From positions 2,665,501 to 2,729,500 of the forward strand of contig PHTZ01000001.1 of NCBI GenBank assembly GCA_002813285.1: 64,000 nt of DNA, read 5' to 3'. The translations under genes were made by a program, and so were the position numbers. Below are positions 1 through 8,976 of this stretch, piece after piece (position 1 is the first letter of the stretch; each line of letters starts with the position of its first letter). The DNA is from Flavobacteriaceae bacterium MAR_2009_75. GTDB lineage: Bacteria; Bacteroidota; Bacteroidia; Flavobacteriales; Flavobacteriaceae. A model generated the notes under the pieces. The model had not been told where the DNA came from and searched no databases. It saw nothing but the letters and a program-made list of their open reading frames with translations.

Positions 1-1225
1 TCGTAACATCGGAGTCACCCAGAATATCAGATGTGTTGATAGGTCTGAACCAATATGCATTATGATTTCCATCGTTATTACCTTCGCTTTCTTGAACGAA
101 ACGGGCGTTCAATGAAAGATCGAGCTTATCGTTTATTTTTTGATCGAGCTTTAGCTGCAGGTTGGTTCTTTTATAGTATGACCTGACTTTGTTGCCTTCT
201 TGATCGATATGGTTGAGTGATAATAGATATCTGGTATTTTCATTGCCACTCGAGATATTTACATTGTGGTTTTGGGAAATGGCGGAGTTGTATAACTCTT
301 TGGTAAAATCTCGGCTTTCTACGTTTCGATAGTAATCTATTCCTGCTGTGTTGCTTCCTTCAAACTGTCCGATTTTCCATAATCGCTCCCAAGCGTCGGA
401 ATACTGGTCGCCAATAGCTTTTCCGTAAGCCCAGTTGAACTGAATGTAATCATAGCCATCCATTACAGGTATATACTCTGGTATGTAACTGTATTGCGTA
501 TAACCGTCGTAAGAAACTGTTGTCTTGCCGATTTTGCCGCCTTTTGTGGTTACTATAATTACCCCGTTGGCACCTCTTGCACCATAAATTGCCGTCGAAG
601 AGGCATCTTTGAGCACATCAATGCTTTTAATTTGATTACCGGGAATGTTACTGATAGTACTAACGGGAAAGCCGTCAACGATAAATAATGGTTGGTTGCT
701 TTGTGATATAGATCCGCCGCCTCTTACCCTAATGTTCACATCTGCTCCAGGTCTTCCATCTTGTGTGGTAATTTGAACACCGGCCAATTTACCTTGTAGT
801 GCTTGAGCCGCATCAGGCACTGGAACTCCAGCAATTTCAGATCCGGAAACTGAAGCGATGGAACCGGTGACATCTCTTCTTGTCGACGTACCATAGCCTA
901 CCACCACCACCTCGTCGAGTAAGCTGGCATCCTCGGTCATGGTAATATTAAAGTCGGTCTGTTGGCCTACGACAATTTCTTGGGGTTTATACCCGATATA
1001 GCTAAAAGTCAAAACATCATCGGTTTGGGCAGAAATCGTAAAGTTGCCGTCAAAGTCTGATGCAGTACCGGTCGCAGTTCCCTTTAAGATTACGGAAACG
1101 CCGGCCAGTGGCACACCCGCCTCATCTGATATAGTGCCTGAAATAACTTTCTCTTGAGAGAAAGCTAATGTGCTAATTAATAATGTGTTAATCAACACAA
1201 ATGCACGCATTAATGAAATCTTCAT
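1..1225 (-). CDS. SusC-like TonB-dependent outer-membrane receptor, N-terminal part (runs off window)
   Basis: I translated this directly from the minus strand. It opens at the ATG complementary to 1223-1225 with a signal peptide (MKISLMRAFVLINTLL...AFSQ), followed by a carboxypeptidase-regulatory-like beta-sandwich (around residues 25-100: SGTISDEAGVPLAGVSV, GTASDFDGNF, FSYIGYKPQEI), the typical SusC linker DEVVVVGYGT, and a TonB plug domain with LQGKLAGVQI, IRVRGGGS, LFIVDGFPV, IDVLKDASSTAIYGARGANG. The reading frame stays open to base 1, so about 408 residues are present and the rest of the barrel lies to the left. The family imports glycans with a SusD lipoprotein, whose gene would be expected outside the window. 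The gene is divergent from the pectin operon at 1798 and its promoter carries a GTAATCGATTAC palindrome, so a pectin-derived ligand is likely (inference). Confidence 0.95.
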   Translation of the reverse strand, partial: MKISLMRAFVLINTLLISTLAFSQEKVISGTISDEAGVPLAGVSVILKGTATGTASDFDGNFTISAQTDDVLTFSYIGYKPQEIVVGQQTDFNITMTEDASLLDEVVVVGYGTSTRRDVTGSIASVSGSEIAGVPVPDAAQALQGKLAGVQITTQDGRPGADVNIRVRGGGSISQSNQPLFIVDGFPVSTISNIPGNQIKSIDVLKDASSTAIYGARGANGVIIVTTKGGKIGKTTVSYDGYTQYSYIPEYIPVMDGYDYIQFNWAYGKAIGDQYSDAWERLWKIGQFEGSNTAGIDYYRNVESRDFTKELYNSAISQNHNVNISSGNENTRYLLSLNHIDQEGNKVRSYYKRTNLQLKLDQKINDKLDLSLNARFVQESEGNNDGNHNAYWFRPINTSDILGDSDVT

Positions 1226-1253
1226 AAGATTGGTAGTTTAATAATAATTTTAT

Positions 1254-1265
1254 GTAATCGATTAC
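1254..1265 (-). promoter_or_regulatory. LacI-type operator palindrome GTAATCGATTAC before susC
   Basis: This is a perfect 12-bp palindrome, GTAATCGATTAC, 28 bp upstream of the susC start. It lies directly downstream of the minus-strand -7 box at 1268-1275, where a repressor would cover the transcription start. A one-mismatch copy (GTAATCGATTGC) occurs at 1565-1576 and again at 40737-40748. LacI-family operators are typically palindromes with a central CG step; the regulator itself is not in this window. Confidence 0.65.
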
Positions 1266-1267
1266 GC

Positions 1268-1275
1268 CAAATATA
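1268..1275 (-). promoter_or_regulatory. -7 promoter box TATATTTG for susC
   Basis: The minus strand reads TATATTTG, an exact match to the Bacteroidota primary-sigma -7 consensus TAnnTTTG. I found no clear -33 TTG at the normal distance, so the call rests on the -7 match and its position 2 bp from the operator palindrome and about 43 bp from the start codon. Confidence 0.5.
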
Positions 1276-1557
1276 TAAAAATTATTATATTAATAATTAC
1301 TTAACATTATTTTTTTTAAATCCCATGTTTTTTTTAGGGATCGTTGTTGTAATTGTCAATCTCTTGCGTGTTGAACCATTTTTTTGAGGCATTGAATAAG
1401 TCACAAGTGCTTTTTTTGGCAACTTTTTATGAGTGGTTCGAATCTATGTGCGATACAATTAGCCTAAAAATTGCTAAAAAGGATGAAAAAGGTCTTATGA
1501 GTGTTAAATAGTTTTATTTTTTGAATATTTAATTCGATAAAATTAAAAATATTTCAA

Positions 1558-1576
1558 TATGTTTGTAATCGATTGC
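1558..1576 (+). promoter_or_regulatory. -7 box TATGTTTG overlapping operator GTAATCGATTGC, pectin operon
   Basis: TATGTTTG (1558-1565) matches TAnnTTTG exactly and its last G is the first base of GTAATCGATTGC (1565-1576), a palindrome with one asymmetric base (G for A at position 11). The same box-then-palindrome arrangement is seen before susC and before the GH28 at 40723. No good -33 element is visible at the usual spacing. The likely target is the operon beginning at 1798. Confidence 0.55.
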
Positions 1577-1797
1577 ATAAAACAAATGAGCATTCGTCCT
1601 AATATGAGTCAATAAAATAGGGGTGCCAAATAATAATGGTGTAATTGAATTTGGTGCCGAAGTAAGAATAAAAATAGTTTCTTTAAGTTAGTTTAGTTTG
1701 AGGGTTTGTTAGAAGAAATTCTGTCAAACCCTTTTTTAAAATCAAAATCTCTAATAGAAATTATAGTATCTTTTTACTGCCACTTAAATATATTTAT

Positions 1798-2784
1798 ATG
1801 ATTTTAAACCGTAGATTTTTATGGGGAATGTTAGTAGTTTTAGTAAGCCTTTCATGTAAAGAAAAGCCGAAAGAAGAAGAAAAAGACCCAAAGGTAAAGA
1901 GCCAAAAAACTGCTCATAAAACCTATGCTGAAATTTCTGTTAAAGAAGGGGGCCAGTGGCAGGGTACTAAATATGTTGGTGAGAACCTGTCCTTTAAAAA
2001 CGTAGACTACCTAAAAGCACCTGATAGCCTTACAGATCATTCCTATTATGTTCGTTATGAAGGTCCAGGGTGGGAAAGCAATAAGGTCGGCTACCGAATT
2101 TATTTTGATTGGAGAAATGCTATCGATGTATTTGGTAAAAAAGTAGATACCATGGTGCTTAGCAAAGTGGGTGTTGATAGTTACGACTCCTATCACGAAG
2201 ATAGTGATTGGGGTATGGATATTTTGAAAGCCGGAAGCTCTTTGGGTATTGGTTCTTATGGAAGATTTGATGGTGAGTCCGTTGAACATTTTAGAAATGT
2301 CGAATCTCGAGATGTACGTGTTACCAATTCTGAAAACGGTTCTGGTGTAACGCTTAATTATAAGGGTTGGTCTGCTCATGATAGCACAATTGATTTAAAA
2401 GTAGACCTGTTTATAGAACCAGATTCAAGAATGACCAAGGCTACCTTGAGTCCGTCTAAAGCCGTAGGGGGGCTTTGTACAGGTATAGTAAAGTTTGACG
2501 GTATAGCATTGATCCAAAATGAAAGTGAGAACGGTAATTGGGCCTACATTGCTACCTATGGAGAGCAAACCTTGGTTCCTGACCAATTGGGTATGGTCAT
2601 TTTTTATAAAACCGATGATGTAGAAGAAGTTACCCAAGCAGAGCATGACCATGTTATTGTATTTAAAGATACATCTGAACCTATAACTTACCACTTTGCT
2701 GCTGCTTGGGAAAAAGAAAAAGATGGAATCAAGACCAAAGAAGAATTTAAATCATACATAAATAAAGTTCTCAACCAACTTTAA
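1798..2784 (+). CDS. DUF4861 family lipoprotein of pectin locus
   Basis: This 328-residue protein has a lipoprotein signal (LVSLSC, Cys20) and a charged Lys/Glu linker. Its body matches what I know of DUF4861 (PF16153), with the segments YYVRYEGPGWES, VGYRIYFDWRNAIDVFGKK, SYHEDSDWGMDILKAGSSLG and an HVIVFKD...YHFAAAWEKE C-terminus. The family is frequent in Bacteroidota pectin loci next to GH105 and has no established activity that I know of. It is first in the operon, 35 bp ahead of the GH105 gene, and probably sits in the outer membrane or periplasm acting on or binding uronic-acid oligosaccharides (inference from context only). Confidence 0.85.
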   Translation: MILNRRFLWGMLVVLVSLSCKEKPKEEEKDPKVKSQKTAHKTYAEISVKEGGQWQGTKYVGENLSFKNVDYLKAPDSLTDHSYYVRYEGPGWESNKVGYRIYFDWRNAIDVFGKKVDTMVLSKVGVDSYDSYHEDSDWGMDILKAGSSLGIGSYGRFDGESVEHFRNVESRDVRVTNSENGSGVTLNYKGWSAHDSTIDLKVDLFIEPDSRMTKATLSPSKAVGGLCTGIVKFDGIALIQNESENGNWAYIATYGEQTLVPDQLGMVIFYKTDDVEEVTQAEHDHVIVFKDTSEPITYHFAAAWEKEKDGIKTKEEFKSYINKVLNQL

Positions 2785-2819
2785 ATAGTACTACTCTCAA
2801 TTAACTCAACTAAATAAAG

Positions 2820-4049
2820 ATGAATATTTCGCTAAAGTCAATTTTTGGTATTGCGTTTCTGGTGTTAACGCTTTTAAATTGTAAAGAAGAAAAAAAGGAT
2901 AGTTCTGTTGCCAGTGAACAGAAAATAGTATCCGAAGGTTTAAAATGGTCTGAGCGAATGGCACTTTCGGAAATTCATCGGTTTCCTGACCCGACGCTTC
3001 TTGATTTTCAAGAAAAGTCACGATGGAGCTATACCAACGGCTTGGTATTACAGGCGATGTCTAGAGTTCATGAGCGTACGCCCAATGAAAAACTTTTCGA
3101 CTATATCTATGAGTATGCCGATAGAATGGTAAAAGAAAATGGCAGCATAGATACCTATAAGCTGAGTAATTATAATCTTGATATGATTAAATCTGGTGAT
3201 GTGCTTTTTTATCTGAACCAGAAAAAAGAAGAACCTAGGTTTAAAATGGCGATGGATACCCTTCATCAACAATTGATCGATCAACCAGTGGTTTCCGAGG
3301 GCGGGTATTGGCATAAAAAAAGATATCCTCACCAAATGTGGTTAGACGGAGTTTATATGGCAGAACCTTTTCATGCAAAATATGCCACACATTTTATGGA
3401 GGGTGATGAGGCCAAGAAGACCATAGACAAGATCGTTCTACAATTCGACCTTATTGAAAAGCACAGTCGAGATCCAGAAACGGGGCTCTATTTTCATGGA
3501 TGGGATGAAAGTAAAGAGCAGCGCTGGGCGAATAAAGAAACAGGTCTCTCTGAACATTTCTGGTCACGGGGTATGGGCTGGTACGGTATGGCTTTAGTAG
3601 ATATTATAGAGCTTCTTCCCGAAGACCATCCGGGGAAAGAAAGAATTAAGGGTTACCTCAATCAGTATGCCGAGGCCATTATAAAATATCAAGATGATAC
3701 AGGCACTTGGTACCAAGTACTCGATTTGCCCGAGCGTGAAGGTAATTATTTAGAGGCGACAGGCACTTGTATGTTTACGTATACCTTGGCAAAGGGAGTG
3801 AACAAAGGCTACCTGCCCGAAAAATTTATGGAATATGCGAAGAAAGGATATGAAGGTATTCTCACCGAATTTATAACCGTAGAAGATAATGGTGTTGTCA
3901 ACCTGAACCGTTGTTGTGGGGTGGCCGGTCTTGGGGGTGATCCCTATAGAGATGGTTCTTTCGACTATTACGTAAACGAAATTATACGATCTAACGATCC
4001 TAAGGGAACAGGCCCTTTTATGATGGCTTCCTTAGCTCTTGACCGGTAA
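2820..4049 (+). CDS. GH105 unsaturated rhamnogalacturonyl/galacturonyl hydrolase, lipoprotein
   Basis: The product has 409 residues with a lipobox LLNC (Cys21), then an (alpha/alpha)6-barrel typical of GH105 (YteR/YesR). The signature HQMWLDGVYMAEPF (171-184) contains Asp176, the equivalent of the catalytic acid, and WSRGMGWYGMALVD and CCGVAGLGG further on are family blocks. GH105 enzymes hydrate the 4,5-unsaturated uronic acid at the non-reducing end of oligosaccharides made by pectate or rhamnogalacturonan lyases, releasing 5-keto-4-deoxyuronate. Lipidation suggests it works in the periplasm or on the inner face of the outer membrane. The PL1 lyase at 18487 is a plausible supplier of substrate. 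Whether the aglycone is rhamnose or galacturonate cannot be read from the sequence. Confidence 0.92.
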   Translation: MNISLKSIFGIAFLVLTLLNCKEEKKDSSVASEQKIVSEGLKWSERMALSEIHRFPDPTLLDFQEKSRWSYTNGLVLQAMSRVHERTPNEKLFDYIYEYADRMVKENGSIDTYKLSNYNLDMIKSGDVLFYLNQKKEEPRFKMAMDTLHQQLIDQPVVSEGGYWHKKRYPHQMWLDGVYMAEPFHAKYATHFMEGDEAKKTIDKIVLQFDLIEKHSRDPETGLYFHGWDESKEQRWANKETGLSEHFWSRGMGWYGMALVDIIELLPEDHPGKERIKGYLNQYAEAIIKYQDDTGTWYQVLDLPEREGNYLEATGTCMFTYTLAKGVNKGYLPEKFMEYAKKGYEGILTEFITVEDNGVVNLNRCCGVAGLGGDPYRDGSFDYYVNEIIRSNDPKGTGPFMMASLALDR

Positions 4050-4064
4050 ATTATAGATTCGAAT

Positions 4065-5501
4065 ATGATTGATCCGTTGTTTATAATTCTGATAGGTACG
4101 GCAACGGTTTTGTTCTGTATTATAAAGCTGAAACTACACGCTGCGGTTTCTTTGCTATTGGCTGCTTTAGTAACTGCTTTTTTAACTTCCCCTGAACAGG
4201 TAATGGCCTTTGCGGGCAGTCAGGGTATGGGCGAGAAAGAGACCCAGACCTTGGTCAATATGAGCTTGGGCAAAAGGTTGGCGGCAGCTTTCGGCAATAC
4301 AAGTGGTAAAATCGGTATTCTTATAGCCCTGGCCTCAATTATAGGCACTGCGCTCATGAGAAGTGGTGGTGCAGAGCGCATCATTCGTGGGCTTCTGAAA
4401 CTATTCGGCAAGAAAAACACTTCTATCGCCCTGCTTACTGGCAGCTTTACACTGGCGATTCCTGTATTTTTTGATACGGTTTTTTATTTGATGATTCCTT
4501 TGGTCAAATCGGTGGGCGTTAGAAATTCAAAGCAGTTTGGCCTCTACCTGATGACTATTATAGCTGGTGGGGTCATGGCACATTCTTTGATTCCGCCAAC
4601 GCCAGGACCTCTTTTTGTGGCAGAGGAAATGGGAATCGATTTGGGGGCAATGATTATTGGTGGACTCTGCGTTGGCGCCATCACTGTAATCTGCGGATAT
4701 TTTTACGCACTTTGGGCCAATAGAAAGTGGGATCTGCCCATGCGCGACACTCCCGACATAACAATCAATGATTTAAAGCAGTTTTCTGAAAAAAAACAAG
4801 AAGAGCTGCCCTCATTATGGCTCTCTTTATTACCCGTTGTTCTTCCCATAATCTTGATTACGGGCAACACATTCTCAAAAATGACCTTGGAGGCTGCTGG
4901 TGACAATGCAAGTAGTTCTCAACGTACTATAGCAAATCTCTTTTCCACCTTGGGTGATGCAAACATTGCATTGCTAATATCAACACTTATCGTAATGTAT
5001 GTGCTGTGGAAAAGATTAAAGAATATTGACCTATTCAAAAAATTTATTTTCGAGGCTTTGAGTAGCGCGGGCATGATTATTTTGATTACCTCTTGTGGAG
5101 GGGCTTTTGGTCAAATGCTGCAGCAGACAGGCATTGGCATACGCGTCGGTGAGCTGGCTGCCAATTATCAGATGGCAGTGCTGCCTTTGGCATTTTTCAT
5201 TTCCGCGGGGGTGAGAACTGCTCAAGGTTCCGCTACGGTAGCCATGGTTACTGCCATTGGCGTTATTGGAGGTCTGGCGCAAGCAGATTTGGCTTTTCAC
5301 CCCGTATATATTGCTTTGGCCATTGGGTGTGGGTCGAAAGTTTTTGCATGGATGAACGACAGTGCATTTTGGATCATTACCAAAATGAGCGGTATGGAAG
5401 AAAAAGAGACCATACGGTACTTTTCATTTTTGCTTTTGGTCATGGGCTTTTCGGGGCTAATCGCGGTCATGTTATTGTCAAAACTCTTACCTTTTGTCTA
5501 A
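4065..5501 (+). CDS. GntP-family sugar-acid/H+ permease
   Basis: This is a 478-residue inner-membrane protein with about 12 hydrophobic segments. Family blocks include the PPTPGP motif (SLIPPTPGPLFVAEEMG), IPVFFDTVFYLMIPL, RTAQGSATVAMVTA and NDSAFWIITKMSG. GntP members carry gluconate, idonate, glycerate and related acids by proton symport. The gene lies 15 bp after GH105 and abuts garD, so the most economical substrate is galactarate or another hexarate or hexuronate (inference). It could equally carry a ketouronate made by GH105. Confidence 0.88.
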   Translation: MIDPLFIILIGTATVLFCIIKLKLHAAVSLLLAALVTAFLTSPEQVMAFAGSQGMGEKETQTLVNMSLGKRLAAAFGNTSGKIGILIALASIIGTALMRSGGAERIIRGLLKLFGKKNTSIALLTGSFTLAIPVFFDTVFYLMIPLVKSVGVRNSKQFGLYLMTIIAGGVMAHSLIPPTPGPLFVAEEMGIDLGAMIIGGLCVGAITVICGYFYALWANRKWDLPMRDTPDITINDLKQFSEKKQEELPSLWLSLLPVVLPIILITGNTFSKMTLEAAGDNASSSQRTIANLFSTLGDANIALLISTLIVMYVLWKRLKNIDLFKKFIFEALSSAGMIILITSCGGAFGQMLQQTGIGIRVGELAANYQMAVLPLAFFISAGVRTAQGSATVAMVTAIGVIGGLAQADLAFHPVYIALAIGCGSKVFAWMNDSAFWIITKMSGMEEKETIRYFSFLLLVMGFSGLIAVMLLSKLLPFV

Positions 5502-7040
5502 ATGGTCGAGAAGAGAAACATACTCATAAAGGCATCGGAAATTGATAATGTAGGCGTAGTGGTCAACCCCCAAGGGTTGCAAGAGGGTACGCTAATAGAA
5601 GATGGCCCAACGTTACGCGAATATGTTCCTATGGGTCATAAGGTGGCTTTACAAGACTTAAATGAAGGCGATGCCATCACACGATATGGACAAACTATTG
5701 CCTATGCGGCCCAAGGGTTAAAAAAAGGCCAATGGGTGAACGAAATGAATATTAGCCTGCCCGAACCACCGATACTTGATTTAATCTCTATAGAAGAAAA
5801 CTCTTTTGAAGAGCAAGAAGAACTTTCCGGATATACTTTTGAAGGGTTCTTAAACGAAGATGGCTCGGTAGGCACTAAGAATGTGTTGGGCATTACGACC
5901 AGTGTTCAATGTGTGGCGGGTTTAGTGGAGTATGTCGTCAAAAAGATTCAGAAAGAACTTCTGCCGAAATACCCCAATGTTGATGATGTTGTCGGTCTAA
6001 CGCATTCTTATGGGTGTGGAGTAGCTATTGATGCGCCGGCAGCAATTATACCGATTCGAACGATACAGAATATTGCCAAGAATCCGAACTTCGGCGGTGA
6101 GGTAATGGTCATCGGCTTGGGCTGTGAAAAACTTCGCCCCGAAACCCTACTCCCTGAAAAACAGAAAGAAAACCATGGAAATGATATTCTCTATATGCAG
6201 GATAAAAAGTTTCATGGGTTTATGGAAATGGTCGAAGGTGCGATAACCTTAGCCGAAAGACATCTTGAAAAGTTGAATTTACGAAAGCGGGTCACCCGCC
6301 CTGCCTCAGATTTGGTTGTGGGCATGCAATGTGGCGGTAGTGATGCTTTTTCTGGTCTTACCGCGAACCCTGTAGCGGGCTTTGCCTCCGATTTGATTGT
6401 CAGGGCAGGGGGTAGCGTCATGTTTTCTGAGGTTACCGAGGTGCGTGACGCCGTTCATTTATTAGTTCCCAGAACGACACATACGGAGGTGAGTCGCTCA
6501 CTTTTGAACGAAATGAAGTGGTACGATGATTATTTGAATGCCGGCCACGCAGACCGTAGCGCGAATACAACACCAGGTAACAAGAGAGGAGGATTGAGCA
6601 CTATTGTAGAAAAGTCGTTGGGTTCTATAGCCAAGTCAGGCACTAGCCCGATAGTTGGGGTGATTCCTCCGGGTGAACGCATTAAGAACAAGGGCTTGAA
6701 TTTCGCTGCGACCCCTGCCGGAGATTTTGTCTGTGGCACGTTACAATTGGCCGCGGGCATGAATATACATGTTTTTATGACCGGTCGAGGCACACCTTAT
6801 GGGCTTTCAATGGTTCCGGTTGTGAAGGTAGGTTCGAATACCGAGCTAAGTGAAAGATGGCACGATCTTATTGATTTTGATGCAGGTAAAGTAGCTACGG
6901 GCGATGCCACTATAGAAGAATTTGGTTGGCAATTGTTCCGGTTCATTTTAGATGTGGCCAGTGGAAAAAAAATGGTGGCTTGTGACCAATTGGGCATCCA
7001 CAACGATTTGGTGCTGTTCAATCCTGGTCCGTTAACCTAA
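5502..7040 (+). CDS. garD: Galactarate dehydratase (GarD type, UxaA superfamily)
   Basis: The 512-residue protein has an N-terminal SAF domain (about 1-90, with [10 protein letters not shown]) and a long UxaA/GarD catalytic domain. It follows remembered E. coli GarD almost colinearly: [103 protein letters not shown]-like [28 protein letters not shown]. That is closer than altronate dehydratase UxaA. The reaction converts D-galactarate to 5-dehydro-4-deoxy-D-glucarate in the cytosol, normally with iron. The ATG follows the stop of the permease with no gap. The product is the substrate of the next gene's enzyme, which supports the specific call. Confidence 0.88.
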   Translation: MVEKRNILIKASEIDNVGVVVNPQGLQEGTLIEDGPTLREYVPMGHKVALQDLNEGDAITRYGQTIAYAAQGLKKGQWVNEMNISLPEPPILDLISIEENSFEEQEELSGYTFEGFLNEDGSVGTKNVLGITTSVQCVAGLVEYVVKKIQKELLPKYPNVDDVVGLTHSYGCGVAIDAPAAIIPIRTIQNIAKNPNFGGEVMVIGLGCEKLRPETLLPEKQKENHGNDILYMQDKKFHGFMEMVEGAITLAERHLEKLNLRKRVTRPASDLVVGMQCGGSDAFSGLTANPVAGFASDLIVRAGGSVMFSEVTEVRDAVHLLVPRTTHTEVSRSLLNEMKWYDDYLNAGHADRSANTTPGNKRGGLSTIVEKSLGSIAKSGTSPIVGVIPPGERIKNKGLNFAATPAGDFVCGTLQLAAGMNIHVFMTGRGTPYGLSMVPVVKVGSNTELSERWHDLIDFDAGKVATGDATIEEFGWQLFRFILDVASGKKMVACDQLGIHNDLVLFNPGPLT

Positions 7041-7060
7041 CTAAAAATAATACTGAGAAT

Positions 7061-7975
7061 ATGGATTTTGAAAAAGTTAAGAGTGCCCTGGGTGACGGAC
7101 TGTTGTCTTTTCCCATCACTGATATGAATGATAAGGGAGAATTTGATGCCCCAAGCTATACCGACAGAATCAAGTGGTTCGTTCAGTATGACGTGTCCGC
7201 TGTTTTTGTGGCTGGCGGAACAGGGGAGTTTTTTTCCTTATCCAAAGAGGAATACAAAGAGATTGTAACCATAGCAGCAAGTGAAGTAAATAGTAAGGTA
7301 CCTGTGCTATCAAGTGTGGGCAGAAGTATTCCTGAAGCCATAGAATTTGCTAAAATAGCTGAAGAAGCTGGTATCGACGGTCTTCTTTTGATGCCTCCCT
7401 ATTTGACCGGATGCCCTGAAGATGGGCTGATTACTTATGCAAAGACCATAATGCAAAATACAAAGTTGCCCGTGGTTTATTATAATAGGGCGAATGGAAT
7501 TCTATCTAGCAAGGCCGTTGCAAAATTGGCGAGTGAATGTCCGAATTTTATAGGTTTAAAAGACGGTACGGGCAACATGCAAGACTTAAATGATACGATA
7601 AAAACGGTAGGTGATCGCCTTACCTATATTGGAGGGGTGCCTACTGCAGAAATAATTTCGGAGGCCTACCTGTCGATTGGGGTGAATACCTATTCTTCAG
7701 CGGTATTCAATTTTGTTCCTGAAATGGCGCTATCTTACTATAAGGCCCTTAGAGCAGGTGACCACAACAAGGTAAAAGAAATTTTGACCTCTTTTTTTAT
7801 CCCCTTTATCAGATTGCGTAGTAAAAAATCAGGTTATGCGGTTAGCCTGATCAAAGCCGGAGCCAATTTAATCGGTAAACCTGCAGGTATTGTACGCGCA
7901 CCGTTAGAAATGCCCACAGAAGCAGAAATCGAGGAGCTGAACTTAATGATTGAGAAGGCTAAATCATTGGTATAA
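7061..7975 (+). CDS. kdgD: 5-dehydro-4-deoxyglucarate dehydratase (KdgD), DHDPS family
   Basis: This 304-residue protein belongs to the class I aldolase-like DHDPS/NAL family. It starts GDGLLSFPITDMNDKGEFD, has AGGTGEFFSLSKEEY (51-65), the Tyr pair PVVYYNRANG (Tyr140/141) and the Schiff-base Lys167 in GLKDGTGN. The opening LLSFPIT and GGTGEFFSL blocks are characteristic of KdgD rather than DapA or NanA. The enzyme decarboxylates and dehydrates 5-dehydro-4-deoxy-D-glucarate to 2,5-dioxopentanoate (2-oxoglutarate semialdehyde). Lying 20 bp after garD, it forms a two-step galactarate route. The dehydrogenase that finishes the path is not in this window. Confidence 0.88.
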   Translation: MDFEKVKSALGDGLLSFPITDMNDKGEFDAPSYTDRIKWFVQYDVSAVFVAGGTGEFFSLSKEEYKEIVTIAASEVNSKVPVLSSVGRSIPEAIEFAKIAEEAGIDGLLLMPPYLTGCPEDGLITYAKTIMQNTKLPVVYYNRANGILSSKAVAKLASECPNFIGLKDGTGNMQDLNDTIKTVGDRLTYIGGVPTAEIISEAYLSIGVNTYSSAVFNFVPEMALSYYKALRAGDHNKVKEILTSFFIPFIRLRSKKSGYAVSLIKAGANLIGKPAGIVRAPLEMPTEAEIEELNLMIEKAKSLV

Positions 7976-7976
7976 A

Positions 7977-8975
7977 ATGAAGTTTACTTTTCAATCTCTT
8001 CTTTGGGTATTTCTAGTATTCACCTGCATGGTTCATGGGCAAGAACAATCGGCCAAAAAGCTTGACATTTATAATATGACGGTCGCCCTAGACGGTACGG
8101 GTGATTTTACATCCATTCAAGAGGCAATCAATAGTGCTAAGGGTTTTCCTGATAAAAGGGTTACTATTAAGGTGCGGAACGGAGTTTATAAGGAAAAAAT
8201 TGAAGTTTACGAATGGAATAGTAGAATGAGTATTATTGGGGAAGACCGAGAGAAGACAATTATCACCTATGATGACTATTTTGACAAGCTAGGTGTTGGT
8301 CGCAACAGTACTTTTCACACACCAACTTTATTGGTTCAAGGGAATGATTTTTATGCTGCCAACCTAACCATTGAGAATAATGCGGGCGAAGTTGGCCAAG
8401 CTGTAGCTCTGGCAGTAAATGCCAACCGAATTTTTGTCGAGAATTGTAATATTACAGGAAATCAAGATACGCTCTATGTGACGGGAGAAGGCTTCAAACA
8501 GTTTTACAAAAACTGCTATATCGAGGGAACAACTGATTTTATTTTCGGTCAGGCGACCGCTCTTTTTCAAGATTGTACTCTTCATAGTAAATCAAATTCT
8601 TACATCACAGCGGCTTCGACACCTCAAAATGAAGAGTTCGGATACGTATTTAAAAACTGTAAGTTGACCGCTGTTGAAGGAGTAGATTCTGTGTTTTTAG
8701 GAAGACCTTGGCGAACCTATGCTAAAACAGTTTTCATCGAATGTCATATGGGAGAACATATTGTTCCCTCGGGGTGGGATAATTGGTCGAACCAAGAAGC
8801 TGAAAAAAAATCGTTTTATGCTGAGTACAATGGAAGGGGGCCTGGTTTTAGACCAAAAAGTCGTGTCGAGTGGTCGCATCAGTTGACTGAAAAAGAAGCT
8901 AACGATTACACCAAAAAAAATATATTAAAAGATGAAAAGGATATTGATGAACCATGGTATTCTAAATTCGAATAA
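7977..8975 (+). CDS. Pectin methylesterase (CE8), secreted
   Basis: I place the start at the ATG 1 bp after the kdgD stop because it gives a clean signal peptide (MKFTFQSLLWVFLVFTCMVHGQ); an upstream in-frame ATG would lie inside kdgD. The mature protein is a right-handed beta-helix with all pectinesterase motifs: GQAVAL (Gln141), GNQDTLY (Asp164, acid/base), DFIFGQA (Asp187, nucleophile) and LGRPWRTY (Arg243, Trp245). It removes methyl esters from homogalacturonan so lyases and polygalacturonases can act. At 333 residues it is normal length for a single-domain bacterial CE8. Confidence 0.95.
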   Translation: MKFTFQSLLWVFLVFTCMVHGQEQSAKKLDIYNMTVALDGTGDFTSIQEAINSAKGFPDKRVTIKVRNGVYKEKIEVYEWNSRMSIIGEDREKTIITYDDYFDKLGVGRNSTFHTPTLLVQGNDFYAANLTIENNAGEVGQAVALAVNANRIFVENCNITGNQDTLYVTGEGFKQFYKNCYIEGTTDFIFGQATALFQDCTLHSKSNSYITAASTPQNEEFGYVFKNCKLTAVEGVDSVFLGRPWRTYAKTVFIECHMGEHIVPSGWDNWSNQEAEKKSFYAEYNGRGPGFRPKSRVEWSHQLTEKEANDYTKKNILKDEKDIDEPWYSKFE

Positions 8976-8976
8976 A

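Larger units (their letters stand above)
1226..1797. other. Divergent intergenic regulatory region between susC and the pectin operon
   Basis: This 572-bp AT-rich stretch holds no convincing gene. It contains two ATCGAT-centred palindromes (1254-1265 and 1565-1576), each touching a TAnnTTTG-type -7 box that faces outward: one toward susC (minus), one toward the DUF4861 operon (plus). No riboswitch or RNA gene is recognisable. About 220 bp separate the plus-strand palindrome from the first ATG at 1798, so that operon would have a long untranslated leader if the box is the true promoter. Confidence 0.6.

Noticed and set aside
494-688. Small plus-strand open frame inside the truncated susC
   Set aside because: The minus strand reads a clear TonB plug domain here, so the small frame is a shadow.
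2011-2694. Antisense open frames across the DUF4861 gene
   Set aside because: They lack start context, signal or domain features and mirror codon bias of the real gene; the same applies to other long antisense frames, such as 25989-26402 and 49290-49739.
5502-7040. Altronate dehydratase (UxaA) assignment
   Set aside because: The superfamily is right, but the sequence runs parallel to E. coli GarD through nearly every block, and the next gene uses GarD's product.
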